From Clostridia bacterium (GTDB taxonomy: Bacteria; Bacillota; Clostridia; TANB77; CAG-465): a stretch of 64,000 nucleotides of DNA. The stretch is taken from assembly GCA_029256705.1 (NCBI GenBank), contig JAQSXK010000004.1:1-64000 (forward strand), given 5' to 3'. The notes beneath the pieces are model-generated. The model had not been told where the DNA came from. It searched no databases and worked only from the letters and a program-made list of their open reading frames with translations. Positions 18,462 to 27,155 of this stretch are shown piece after piece; positions within the stretch are counted from its first letter, which is position 1, and every line of letters starts with the position of its first letter. Both the position numbers and the translations under genes were made by a program.

Positions 18462-19691
18462 TTAATATCTTTTTTTTCTTAACTTTTCCTCATTTTTTAG
18501 ATATTTTTTCTTTTTATTTAATAATAAAATAAGTAGTAAGAACATAGCAATTAATGTGTACAAAGTATAGTTATTTGATTTTATAAAAATATTTTCAAAA
18601 CTTTGTGTATCATTTAACTTCAATTCATAAGTATTATTAAATGTCCAATTATTATTTTTGGCAGTTATATTTATTTTTCCAGATACAATATCGTTAGTTA
18701 TATTGATATCAGAAAGATTATAGTTTAAAGTATAGTTATTTTGATCAGTTAAACAATATATATTATCAGATATCCCAACAATATAATTTTTATTGGTTTT
18801 TTTATCGAAATATGAAATTTTAATTTGGTCTTTGTCTAGTATTTTATTTTTGAAAAAGTCTTTAAAAGAATTATCAAGTAACATTTTTGTGTCAATAAAT
18901 CTATTTTTTTTATTTTGTATATTTCTATCACCATCGAAAACTCCACATATAACTTTTTTTTCATTAAGATTAGAATAACAAATAAAAACATTTCCGGCTT
19001 CTTCGGTATACCCTGTTTTTCCACCTAACATGTAATTAACTTTTGTTAAAAGTAAAAGATTTGTATTTTCCAAAGTTCTCTCGGTTTTAGTTTTGTTAGT
19101 AGGTGCGATAAGATATTTTTGTGTTTCGCATATAGTTCTAAAAGTTTCATTTTTTGATGCGTATTTCATTATAATTGCCATATCATATGCAGTTGAATAA
19201 TGATTGTTATCATGAAAACCGTGTGGATTAGTAAAATGAGAATTTAAGCAATTAAGTTGTATTAACTTGTCATTCATTAATTTCATGAAATTAGGAATAC
19301 TACCACTTACAGCATTTCCTAAAACAATAGCTGCATCGCTCCCAGAAGAAAGTAGTAGTCCATATAACAACTCTCTTACAGTCAATATTTCACCAGGTTT
19401 TAAGTACATTATAGAGCTTCCTAAAGGAACAGTATCAATTGCAGTTTTGCTAACTGTAATATTAGAATCTAAGTCTAAATTTTCTATTACTAAAATAGCA
19501 GTTAAAATTTTAGTGGTACTTGCTGGAAATATTTTTTTATTAATGTTTTTACTATATATTATTGAAGAACTTTCTGCATCCAATACAATAGCAGAACCTT
19601 CAGAAATATCATTGAAATTCCCATATATAAAATTGTAATTTAATATAAATAATGTTATAAATAAAAACGAAAGTATAATATATTTGCGCAA
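18462..19691 (-). CDS. D-alanyl-D-alanine carboxypeptidase (PBP5/DacF type)
   Basis: The protein has about 409 residues. An N-terminal hydrophobic segment acts as signal or anchor, and the peptidase S11 domain carries the SxxK motif in PASTTKILTA and the KTG motif in GGKTGYTEEAG. The second motif, normally SxN, reads SGS in LLLSSGSDAA. A C-terminal hydrophobic segment plus a Lys-rich tail fits membrane attachment. The enzyme trims the terminal D-Ala from peptidoglycan stem peptides. The start is uncertain: a GTG at 19700 has no SD, whereas the TTG at 19691 has GGGTGA five bases upstream, so I prefer it. Confidence 0.85.
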   Translation of the reverse strand: MRKYIILSFLFITLFILNYNFIYGNFNDISEGSAIVLDAESSSIIYSKNINKKIFPASTTKILTAILVIENLDLDSNITVSKTAIDTVPLGSSIMYLKPGEILTVRELLYGLLLSSGSDAAIVLGNAVSGSIPNFMKLMNDKLIQLNCLNSHFTNPHGFHDNNHYSTAYDMAIIMKYASKNETFRTICETQKYLIAPTNKTKTERTLENTNLLLLTKVNYMLGGKTGYTEEAGNVFICYSNLNEKKVICGVFDGDRNIQNKKNRFIDTKMLLDNSFKDFFKNKILDKDQIKISYFDKKTNKNYIVGISDNIYCLTDQNNYTLNYNLSDINITNDIVSGKINITAKNNNWTFNNTYELKLNDTQSFENIFIKSNNYTLYTLIAMFLLLILLLNKKKKYLKNEEKLRKKRY

Positions 19692-19746
19692 AAAAATCAC
19701 CCAAATATATTATACAATAAAAACCGATTAAAAGAAAGGATTAAAT

Positions 19747-20346
19747 ATGAAAGAATTTAAAAAAATCATAAGAAATATAAATAAATGCAATATGGTGAAA
19801 ATAACTATATTAACAGTAATAATTATTTCAAGTTGTTCTATATCAATATACATACAAAGTTTAGAAAAAAAACATATAAAAATAAATGAAAAAGAATTTG
19901 TAAATGAAGAAGGAAAAATCTCTGTATATATTAGTGGAGCAATAAATAATTATGGTATATATAGTTTTAATGAGGGTACAAGATTAGAAGAAGCGTTAAA
20001 CTTAATTGGAGGAATAAAGTCAGATGCAGATATATCAAAAATAAATTTATCCAAAACTTTGTATGATTCTGAAAAAATCGTTATACCATATATACAAAAG
20101 GAAGAAGCATCTATTGAAAATGAAGATAAAAACGAAGAAAATATTAGCGATACAGATAAAATAAATATAAACGAAGCAAACGAAAGTGAATTACAAGGTT
20201 TGATTGGAATAGGAGAAGCGACCGCTAAGAAGATAGTAGAATATAGAAAAAATGGAGATTTTGAGTCAATAGAAGATATAAAGAAAGTATCTGGTATTGG
20301 AGACAGCAAATTTGAAAAAATTAAAGATAAAATAACTGTAGAATAA
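19747..20346 (+). CDS. comEA: ComEA-like protein with SLBB and helix-hairpin-helix domains
   Basis: The protein has 199 residues. One transmembrane segment (about 18-34) is followed by an SLBB-like domain (about 57-117, ISVYISGAINNYGIYSF), an acidic linker, and a C-terminal double helix-hairpin-helix (about 135-199, ININEANESELQGLIGIGEATAKKI). This is the architecture of ComEA, the surface DNA receptor of competence. No comEC or comEB gene follows, so its role in DNA uptake here is an inference. It is divergent from the D,D-carboxypeptidase gene. Confidence 0.85.
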   Translation: MKEFKKIIRNINKCNMVKITILTVIIISSCSISIYIQSLEKKHIKINEKEFVNEEGKISVYISGAINNYGIYSFNEGTRLEEALNLIGGIKSDADISKINLSKTLYDSEKIVIPYIQKEEASIENEDKNEENISDTDKININEANESELQGLIGIGEATAKKIVEYRKNGDFESIEDIKKVSGIGDSKFEKIKDKITVE

Positions 20347-20388
20347 TATAATAAAATATTATACATAAAATGTATAGAGGTAAATAAT

Positions 20389-21036
20389 ATGAGATACTAT
20401 TTATACTTAGATAAAGAATTTCTAAAATCTTTATTTGCATCAATCTCTGAGGTTGATTTTGATATCGAAATAATGGAATTTTCAATTCAAAAGGGTGAAA
20501 CCTTTACAAAAGATATAAATATAGCGCCAAATGCTAATGAAATGGTTGGAGATGCAAGTTGGCAAAAAAAAGATAAAGATGCTTGTGATAAGGATGATAA
20601 ACATGAATATAGAAAACAAGTAACAGGTGGAGTTACCTTTTTTGCTGGTGAAAAAAGTAGTTATAATACAATTGTTGAAAGAAGATATATAAATATTGAA
20701 GATGTATCTGGAATAAAAAATTTAGCTTTTTACAATAAATTAGTAAATAAGCTAGAGGAGATAGGCAATAAAGAAAATAACTTGTGTATTGAAAGTGGAA
20801 AAATTTGTCCGTGTAAACTAAAAAACTTATATAAAGAAATAGATGATAGAGAATATCCAAAAAACAATCAGTTTTTTTATATAAATGATAAGTATATATG
20901 GATAGATAGCAACAATTTAGTGACTGATTTGTTTTTTTTAAGTACAATAACATCAGATGTTAAAATCATAGGATTTACAATAAATAAAATTAATAACATT
21001 CAAATTATAAAGGCAATAGCAATATTTATAGAATAA
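20389..21036 (+). CDS. Unknown protein, 215 residues
   Basis: I do not recognise this protein. It has no signal peptide or transmembrane segment and is rich in Asp, Lys and Asn, with a charged patch at about 60-80 (WQKKDKDACDKDDKHEYRK). Three cysteines cluster at about 131-143 (NNLCIESGKICPCKL), which could bind a metal. The opening MRYYLYLDKEFLKSLFASI has the flavour of proteins found next to phage or defence genes, but I cannot name a family. A clear SD (AGAGGT) supports the start. It follows the ComEA-like gene by 42 bases and may share its transcript. Confidence 0.6.
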   Translation: MRYYLYLDKEFLKSLFASISEVDFDIEIMEFSIQKGETFTKDINIAPNANEMVGDASWQKKDKDACDKDDKHEYRKQVTGGVTFFAGEKSSYNTIVERRYINIEDVSGIKNLAFYNKLVNKLEEIGNKENNLCIESGKICPCKLKNLYKEIDDREYPKNNQFFYINDKYIWIDSNNLVTDLFFLSTITSDVKIIGFTINKINNIQIIKAIAIFIE

Positions 21037-21039
21037 AAA

Positions 21040-21062
21040 TAGAGGATATAATCCTCTATATA
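21040..21062. terminator. Possible small terminator between convergent genes
   Basis: A 7-bp stem (21040-21046 with 21052-21058) lies between the stops of two convergent genes. The T-tract is poor, so this is tentative. Confidence 0.4.
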
Positions 21063-22066
21063 TTTGTTATGACAAATGTATTAATATTTTCTTTTACTAG
21101 GTTTAAAAACTTTTCTGTTAAATCTTTATCTAGTTGAGTGCCCATAACTCTTTTTAATTCGTCTATAGCATACTCAATTGTGTAAACCTCTTTATATGAC
21201 CTTTTTGTTGTAATTGCATCAAAAGAATCGCAAATTGAAAGAATCTTAGATAAATATGGTATTTTGTCTCCTGCCATATTGTAAGGGTAGCCTTTACCAT
21301 CAATTCTCTCGTGGTGACATTTTATTATTTCATGTACATCTTTAAATATATCTGCAACTGATAAAATATTAGCACCTATTGTAGGATGGAACTTTATTGT
21401 CTCATATTCATCATCTGTAAGTTTATCGTTTTTAGTTAGAATGTTATCAGGTATACCGATTTTACCTATATCATGAAATAGACCAGCAAGTTTTAATGTT
21501 TCTCTTTCTTTTGTAGATAAGCTTAAAATATTCGCAAATCTTAACGCATATTCACAAACTCTTTTTGAATGTGCAGCAGTATAATTATCTTTCGCATCAA
21601 CTGTATTAAGCAGAACATTTGCAAAATCTACTACGTATTTTTCAAGTTGTATGTTCATACTTCTTATGTTTCTTAATTGATTTGTATATTTAATACCACT
21701 TTGAATAGTAAGTATGAGTTGATCAAATCTTGAACTTTTTTCAAAATATGATTGTATATCTAGATTTCGCATAGCATCAATAGAAGGGGCTAAATCCTTA
21801 TTAACAGACATCATAATAATATATATTTCTTTGTTAAATTCTCTAACAAGTTCTACAATTCTATCACCGTTTACAGGGGACATTAGATAATTTACAATTA
21901 ATATATCGAATGAGTCAGATTTTAAAGCTTCAATAGCTGAAACAGGCTCTGTAAAAGGAACCACTTTATGTTTATATTTAGAAAGTATTATTGATAACAT
22001 ATCCATCATATTGATATCATCATCAATAACCATTATTTTTGCGCTTTCAATTGAACTGCTTTCCAT
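21056..22066 (-). CDS. HD-GYP domain protein with a receiver domain lacking the phospho-acceptor Asp
   Basis: The protein has 336 residues when started at the ATG at 22066, which follows a GAGGTGAC SD; longer starts are not supported. The N-terminal receiver domain has the acidic pocket (MVIDDD, 12-17), but the position that should hold the phospho-acceptor Asp is Asn59 (LIVNYLMSPVNG). A linker helix leads to an HD-GYP phosphodiesterase domain with HSKRV, LFHDIGKIGIP and HHERIDGKGYP all intact. HD-GYP domains hydrolyse cyclic di-GMP. The enzyme domain looks active, while the receiver would not be phosphorylated in the normal way. Confidence 0.88.
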   Translation of the reverse strand: MESSSIESAKIMVIDDDINMMDMLSIILSKYKHKVVPFTEPVSAIEALKSDSFDILIVNYLMSPVNGDRIVELVREFNKEIYIIMMSVNKDLAPSIDAMRNLDIQSYFEKSSRFDQLILTIQSGIKYTNQLRNIRSMNIQLEKYVVDFANVLLNTVDAKDNYTAAHSKRVCEYALRFANILSLSTKERETLKLAGLFHDIGKIGIPDNILTKNDKLTDDEYETIKFHPTIGANILSVADIFKDVHEIIKCHHERIDGKGYPYNMAGDKIPYLSKILSICDSFDAITTKRSYKEVYTIEYAIDELKRVMGTQLDKDLTEKFLNLVKENINTFVITNI

Positions 22067-22272
22067 AATTGTCACCTCATATACAAAAATTATATCAAAT
22101 AAAAATAAAAAAAACAATACTTTATTTAAATAAAACATTAAATACAATCATTATCTATTTGAAAATGATACTATTACAGGCTTGTAGAATTTTGTCGATG
22201 TGATATATTTTGTTTGTGTACAATGATGTATAAAAAAAAGATTTGAACAAAAAATATACTTATGGTGATTAT

Positions 22273-22779
22273 ATGATAAACAAAGGCTTATATTTTTTTA
22301 TAATTGGTTCATTTATAGGATGGATTTTAGAAATTGTTTTTAAGATTATTTCTAAAGAAGAGGTGGTAAGAGCTGGTATGGCAAATGGACCTTTTTGTAT
22401 TTTATATGGCATGGGTACTTTTGTTTTAGCAATGATCATATCTAAGTATACAAAAAATGTGTTTTTAATATTTATTTTTAGTTCAATTATACTCACTAGC
22501 CTTGAGTATGCAACTGGTCTACTATTGGATAAAGTATATGAAGTTGAATTATGGGATTACAGTAAATTAAAATTTGGTATAAACAAGTATATTTCATTTG
22601 AGTTTATGCTGATTTGGGGTGTTCTAGGAGTAATATTTATTAACTACATTTTACCTAATTTAAATAAAATTTATATCTATTTAGATGGACCAATATTAAT
22701 TACTATGATATATATCGTTGCAATATATATTCTTATAGATTACATATATACTAGTATTAGGATATTAAGTATGAAATAA
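22273..22779 (+). CDS. Putative ABC-transporter-permease-like membrane protein (CmpB family)
   Basis: The protein has 168 residues with about five hydrophobic segments. The opening GLYFFIIGSFIGWILEIVFK, followed by NGPFCILYGMG and SLEYATGLLLDKVYEVELWDYS, matches the family annotated as putative ABC transporter permease (ABC_trans_CmpB), common in Clostridia. No ATPase partner is adjacent and the true function is unknown. The ATG at 22273 is preferred because GGTGA lies just upstream; a TTG at 22243 is the alternative. Confidence 0.75.
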   Translation: MINKGLYFFIIGSFIGWILEIVFKIISKEEVVRAGMANGPFCILYGMGTFVLAMIISKYTKNVFLIFIFSSIILTSLEYATGLLLDKVYEVELWDYSKLKFGINKYISFEFMLIWGVLGVIFINYILPNLNKIYIYLDGPILITMIYIVAIYILIDYIYTSIRILSMK

Positions 22780-22850
22780 CATTATGTTTTAAAAGATTAG
22801 GTTACTAATTTTTTAGAATTATTTGTCGTACGATTCATAGTATCAAACCA

Positions 22851-22879
22851 TTGACTTTTGCAATTTACTATGTTATATT
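22851..22879 (+). promoter_or_regulatory. Sigma-A promoter of the Tad/Flp-like operon
   Basis: TTGACT at 22851-22856, a 17-bp spacer and TATATT at 22874-22879. The strong SD AAGGGGGTGA begins about 15 bases further on. Confidence 0.7.
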
Positions 22880-22907
22880 ATTAACAATCCATTAAGGGGG
22901 TGATTAC

Positions 22908-23723
22908 ATTTATGTTTTAATACTTTTACTTTTTTCAATTTTTTTATCTTATTATATAGTTTTGAATTACTTAACATTTTCAAAATCCAAATATATTATT
23001 TCTAATAAATATCTTAAGTTTTTAAATTCAAATTTTAAAATTCTAAAATCAGGTTTGCTGAAATCCAATAATACATTAAATAATTTAGGAAGTCCATATG
23101 GTATAGACATATTAAAATATAAGTTAATTAAATATGTTATTTCACCAATACTTTTTATTCTTATGTTTTCCAGAACTCATAATATATTTTTATCAATAGT
23201 ATACTTTTTTATTTTCTTTTACATTCCAAATTTTATTATTTATATATATGTAAAAAACGAATCTTTGAAAATAATAAATGATATATCTGAAATTTCTAAT
23301 AGTTTAAAATTAGCGCTCTCATCTAATATTCCACTATATGAATCCTTGAAGTACGTAAAAGATAATATTGAGTATAAAAGATTTAGAGATAATTTTGATA
23401 TATTTATTAATGATTATTTAATGTACAATTTTAGTATGATTAAAGCCACAGATAATTTTAAGTTAAAATTTAATTCATATGAATTTAACATGTTTTTAAA
23501 TATACTTTTGCAAGGGGAAAAAGAAGGTAAAATGGTTGAATCCTTAACAGTTTTTTCTGAAATGTTAGATTTATCATATTTTAAATATCTAAAATATAAA
23601 GAAACTAAAAGAATAATGTTTGTTGTTATAGCATCTGTAATTTCACTAATAAATATAACAGTATTGGCAATTTATCCTATAATTATACAAGTATCAGAAA
23701 ATTTACAAGACATATTTAAATAG
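22908..23723 (+). CDS. TadC-like (type II secretion F domain) membrane protein
   Basis: This is the platform protein of a Tad/Flp-type pilus. A first hydrophobic segment sits at the very N-terminus, two lie at about 72-115 and one at the C-terminus, with a T2SSF-type cytoplasmic domain (about 120-235) containing ALSSNIPLYESLKYV and LQGEKEGKMVESLTVFSEM. The start is a puzzle. The best SD (22894-22903) points to 22908-22914, where the in-frame codon is ATT and the ATG at 22912 is in another frame and stops after two codons. The first usual in-frame start is a TTG at 22962 without SD, which would remove the first membrane segment. About 271 residues from 22908. Confidence 0.72.
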   Translation: MYVLILLLFSIFLSYYIVLNYLTFSKSKYIISNKYLKFLNSNFKILKSGLLKSNNTLNNLGSPYGIDILKYKLIKYVISPILFILMFSRTHNIFLSIVYFFIFFYIPNFIIYIYVKNESLKIINDISEISNSLKLALSSNIPLYESLKYVKDNIEYKRFRDNFDIFINDYLMYNFSMIKATDNFKLKFNSYEFNMFLNILLQGEKEGKMVESLTVFSEMLDLSYFKYLKYKETKRIMFVVIASVISLINITVLAIYPIIIQVSENLQDIFK

Positions 23724-23740
23724 AAAGGGAGTGTTTATGA

Positions 23741-23962
23741 ATGAGTAAACTTAAATTAAAATTAATGACAAAGAAAGCACTTAAATTAAAACATAAAAGA
23801 GGAGCAGAACTTGTAGAAAGTATATTAATTATTGGAATAACGATAACACTTATTGTAGTTATATTTTATCCACAAATAATGAGTATAATGACAGTAGGAT
23901 TTAATAGTATACAGACTTGGTTTTCTGGTGCTTTAAGTAAAATAGGACAACCTTTAATATAG
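23741..23962 (+). CDS. Flp-type pilin
   Basis: The protein has 73 residues. A long Lys-rich leader ends in KHKRG, followed by AELVESILIIGITITLIV: cleavage after Gly21 would give a mature pilin with Glu at position +5, the hallmark of type IV and Flp prepilins, at the start of the hydrophobic assembly helix. The short mature part (52 residues) fits Flp major pilins. The SD AAAGGGAGTG and 18-base gap to the upstream gene show the same operon. The next gene starts on the last base of its stop codon. Confidence 0.82.
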   Translation: MSKLKLKLMTKKALKLKHKRGAELVESILIIGITITLIVVIFYPQIMSIMTVGFNSIQTWFSGALSKIGQPLI

Positions 23963-24621
23963 TGAGATTTCAAAGAAATATATATATCTTTATAATAGCA
24001 ATAATTATATATTTTATTTTAATATTTATTTATAAAAAGATTACAGTAAACAATAATTGTACTTTTGTATATTCTCTCATAAAAGATGTATCAAAAGGTG
24101 ATAAAATTTTAGAATCAGATCTTAAAATAATTAAAATTTTTGATGATTCTAATGAAAAGTATATGAGTCTATATAATGAAGAAAATTGCTATAAAAATGA
24201 TTATTGCCATGGTACTATAATGTTAAAAAATATGGTCATATCTAACGAAGAAAACTTAAAGGCTAAAGTAAATAACGAAATAATTTCAATTAAATTGAAT
24301 TTACCTGAAGATTCAGCTTCATATCAAATCGAAAAAGATAGTATAGTAAATATATTTTACTCGGCTAAATTATCTGATGTTGAGAATATGTTTAAAACTT
24401 TGAATAAATCCAGTGTTATGAGTAATGATTTTGAAAATGCATATGTAACTATTAAACTATTAGAGAATATAAAAATAATAAACTGTTTTGACAAATTAGG
24501 CAATATAATTAAAAAAGGAAATTGTATTGAAACTATATTAGTGGAGGTTTCTAAAGAAGAAAGTATAAAAATAAGTAATTTAAAAAACTATGGAAAATTT
24601 AGTATTAGTATAATAAAGTGA
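23962..24621 (+). CDS. CpaB/RcpC-like protein with SAF domain
   Basis: The protein has 219 residues. An N-terminal membrane segment (about 6-25) precedes a SAF-like domain (about 33-100, with DVSKGDKILESDLKII), as in the Flp pilus assembly protein CpaB/RcpC, and a C-terminal beta-rich part. CpaB proteins act on the outer side of the membrane and are thought to help pilus assembly by contacting the cell wall. It starts at a GTG overlapping the pilin stop by one base. Assignment rests on the SAF motif and on context. Confidence 0.7.
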   Translation: MRFQRNIYIFIIAIIIYFILIFIYKKITVNNNCTFVYSLIKDVSKGDKILESDLKIIKIFDDSNEKYMSLYNEENCYKNDYCHGTIMLKNMVISNEENLKAKVNNEIISIKLNLPEDSASYQIEKDSIVNIFYSAKLSDVENMFKTLNKSSVMSNDFENAYVTIKLLENIKIINCFDKLGNIIKKGNCIETILVEVSKEESIKISNLKNYGKFSISIIK

Positions 24622-24630
24622 GGAGAAATT

Positions 24631-24999
24631 ATGAATATTCTTTTTATATATGAATTAGAAAATGAAGAACTAAAAAATATAACTTTGAAAATTGAGGAAA
24701 AGATTAAAATATTAATTAAGGACAAAACTATTAATGTATTAAGAAAAAACAAAGTTAATCAAAGAGTTAAAGCTGATATATATGTTATATTATCAGACAA
24801 TTATGAAGAAGTAGATCTTTACTTTGAAAGAATAAAAGATAAGAATAAATCTATTGTATTAACTAATAATATAGCATCTTCAAACATTTTAAATTTAATA
24901 AAAAATACTAAAAACGTTTGTTATGCGAAAAATGATGTTGATGTATTGGCTAAAAAAATATATAATGTATATTTAGAAAGTATAGAAAATTATGTATAA
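24631..24999 (+). CDS. Unknown soluble protein of the Tad/Flp-like operon
   Basis: The protein has 122 residues, no membrane segment, and an alternating strand-helix pattern: MNILFIYELEN, ADIYVILSDNYEEVD, KSIVLTNNIAS and KNVCYAKNDVD. This resembles a receiver-like alpha/beta fold. In standard tad loci a CpaE/TadZ protein, with an atypical receiver domain and a MinD-like ATPase, sits near this position, so a stripped-down CpaE N-domain is one idea, but I see no ATPase part and no firm match. GAGGAGAAATT gives a clear start. Confidence 0.55.
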   Translation: MNILFIYELENEELKNITLKIEEKIKILIKDKTINVLRKNKVNQRVKADIYVILSDNYEEVDLYFERIKDKNKSIVLTNNIASSNILNLIKNTKNVCYAKNDVDVLAKKIYNVYLESIENYV

Positions 25000-25561
25000 G
25001 AGAATATTTATAGTTGTAATTCTATTAATAATTAGTTTAGCATTTATATTGTTTAATGTTAATTACAATAAGCATAAGGTAGATATTAATGTAAAAAAAA
25101 TAGCGGCAAGTATTGATTATTATAATAAGAATGTTCTTACAAATAAGGATAAATTCGCTAATTGTTTTAATGATAGATACATTATCATAAATGATGAATG
25201 TTTGAGTATAGGAAAAAACAAGAATGAGCTAGATAATGGTTATTATGATATAAATTTGAAGGTGAAAGAAAAGTATATAGAAATATATGTTAATAAACTT
25301 TTTAAAGAGTTTGATAAAAACAACATATGCGATGAAAATTATGTTAAAGAGTTAGTAGAATATATTATAAATGTAACTAATTTGCAAATTGATAAACCTA
25401 AACTTTGCCAGATAATAATAGAGAGTTATGATAAAATAAGGGATATGGACAGAAGTAGTGTAATTAATATTGACAAATCAATAGAAATTAATCATGTTTA
25501 TATTAAAATTACTGAATTTGAAAATATGCTTATGATCAAACTGGGTGATAATAATGAATAA
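24992..25561 (+). CDS. Unknown membrane-anchored protein of the Tad/Flp-like operon
   Basis: The protein has 189 residues. One N-terminal transmembrane segment (about 5-21) is followed by a hydrophilic extracellular domain with four cysteines spread over it (in FANCFND, NDECLS, NNICDEN and KLCQII), which could form disulphides. I do not recognise a family. The gene overlaps its neighbours at both ends, so it is translationally coupled within the operon. It may be a minor pseudopilin-like or assembly component, but no Glu+5 motif is visible. Confidence 0.58.
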   Translation: MYKRIFIVVILLIISLAFILFNVNYNKHKVDINVKKIAASIDYYNKNVLTNKDKFANCFNDRYIIINDECLSIGKNKNELDNGYYDINLKVKEKYIEIYVNKLFKEFDKNNICDENYVKELVEYIINVTNLQIDKPKLCQIIIESYDKIRDMDRSSVINIDKSIEINHVYIKITEFENMLMIKLGDNNE

Positions 25562-27155
25562 TAAACTTATAATAAAAGTGTTAGCTATAATAACCTTTCT
25601 ATTTAATTTGAAAAGTAATATATATGGTATATCAGATAATTTTAAATTTATAATAGATACAATTGGTGTGCCAAGATATAATGTTTATTATGAGGAAATA
25701 AACGAAGAAATATATAATACTTACAATGTATTTGCATATTCAAATCCACAAGGATTGTTATGGCATAATCAGCAAAGATTTAAAAATGAAAATAATTTTG
25801 GGAGATGGACAAGATATAATGGAAAATATAATGGATTTGGAGAAAGAGGAGAGTATTATTTGCTTGGAACAAGTTATAGTGGAACGGTTGTTAGCAATGT
25901 ACATTTTCCAGCTGATTTTCTGCCAGAAACAACCCCTGATAGATGGGAGTATGTTGTTACAAATGGTGCATACGAATCATGGCATGACAAGGGGAAATAT
26001 AAATATGAAGAGCAATTAGAATATATGAGAACGACTGACCTGCTTTTTGATAAGATAAACTATAATGCAGGAACTATTAACTCATATGACTTAGTCTCAT
26101 ATAATATATCGGCAAACAAGGTTGGATTAAATAAAGCTGTTTTAAACACTTCATCTACTTGGAAAACTAACGGTGTTGTAACAGCGAGAAGAATTAATAA
26201 TGCGGCAAGAATACGTAATGCAATATTTGCAACTGCGCCAATGGAGGCAGATGCGAAAGTATTATCAAAACTTAATGTTGAAGATAACTTTATATTGGAA
26301 GCAACTGAAGATAAAATAATAATACCGATAAAAATTTCTGCGGAAGCAATTGACTTAAGTGATAATGCAAATGAGAAATATATAAAAGAAATTGTATCTG
26401 TTTTATATATAAATAATCAAGAAATAGCAAGAGTAAGTGGCAGTAAAACTGTAAAGGTGGACAAATCATTATTATTTACAGTATCTAGAGAAGATTATAA
26501 GATTCCAAATACTTATCCCATAGATGTAAAGGTGAAAAGTTATCTTTATACAGAGTTTAGCGTTGATGGCTTGATGCAACATAACATACAAAAAATTGTT
26601 AATGTTAAAATATTAGAAAAAGAAGTAATTCCAATAAATAACATGAAAATAGCAGCGCTGGAAAAATATAATAACATTTTAGTTATAAGGCCACTTGTCC
26701 AAACTTTAAACACACAAAAAGAAAATTCTGAGGGTATTATTGAAGCGGGTAGACATTTAATAGTTGGTTTAGAAAAGAATTTAAATGAATTAGATTATGA
26801 ATGTTATATTAATGATGAAAAAGTAAATTATGAAAAAATTTATGAAAATGGTAACAATGTAGCCTTAAAAATAAACATTAATGAAAAATTTAATAGTACT
26901 ATTAAGAGTTGGAACTATTTGAGAGATGAAATTAAAAATTATTTCGAAGTTGATTTTTCTAAAATTGGAGAAAGAATTTCAGATCCAAATATACTTAAGA
27001 TAGTTTGTAATAAAAAATATTTTAAAATTATAAAATTTGATAGTATTGAAAAATATAGTAATAATATTAATTATATATTTAAAAATAATGTCTTAAATAT
27101 TAATGAGATTGAGAAAAATATAGAAATAGGTGATTGGATAATAAATGAAAAATAG
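25554..27155 (+). CDS. Large secreted protein of the Tad/Flp-like operon
   Basis: The protein has 533 residues. A signal peptide (about 1-23) is followed by an aromatic- and glycine-rich domain (about 55-140, with WHNQQRFKNENNFGRWTRY and GERGEYYLLGTSYSG) and a beta-rich remainder. I do not recognise it with certainty; it recalls large secreted proteins annotated DUF5704 near clostridial pilus genes, but that is memory only. The ATG at 25554 follows a GGGTGA SD; the GTG at 25545 lies inside that SD. It is the largest product of the operon and a candidate surface adhesin or tip protein. Confidence 0.6.
   Translation: MNNKLIIKVLAIITFLFNLKSNIYGISDNFKFIIDTIGVPRYNVYYEEINEEIYNTYNVFAYSNPQGLLWHNQQRFKNENNFGRWTRYNGKYNGFGERGEYYLLGTSYSGTVVSNVHFPADFLPETTPDRWEYVVTNGAYESWHDKGKYKYEEQLEYMRTTDLLFDKINYNAGTINSYDLVSYNISANKVGLNKAVLNTSSTWKTNGVVTARRINNAARIRNAIFATAPMEADAKVLSKLNVEDNFILEATEDKIIIPIKISAEAIDLSDNANEKYIKEIVSVLYINNQEIARVSGSKTVKVDKSLLFTVSREDYKIPNTYPIDVKVKSYLYTEFSVDGLMQHNIQKIVNVKILEKEVIPINNMKIAALEKYNNILVIRPLVQTLNTQKENSEGIIEAGRHLIVGLEKNLNELDYECYINDEKVNYEKIYENGNNVALKININEKFNSTIKSWNYLRDEIKNYFEVDFSKIGERISDPNILKIVCNKKYFKIIKFDSIEKYSNNINYIFKNNVLNINEIEKNIEIGDWIINEK

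Noticed and set aside
25726..26019. 97-residue frame inside the 533-residue secreted protein
   Set aside because: It overlaps a real gene in another frame, with no SD of its own.
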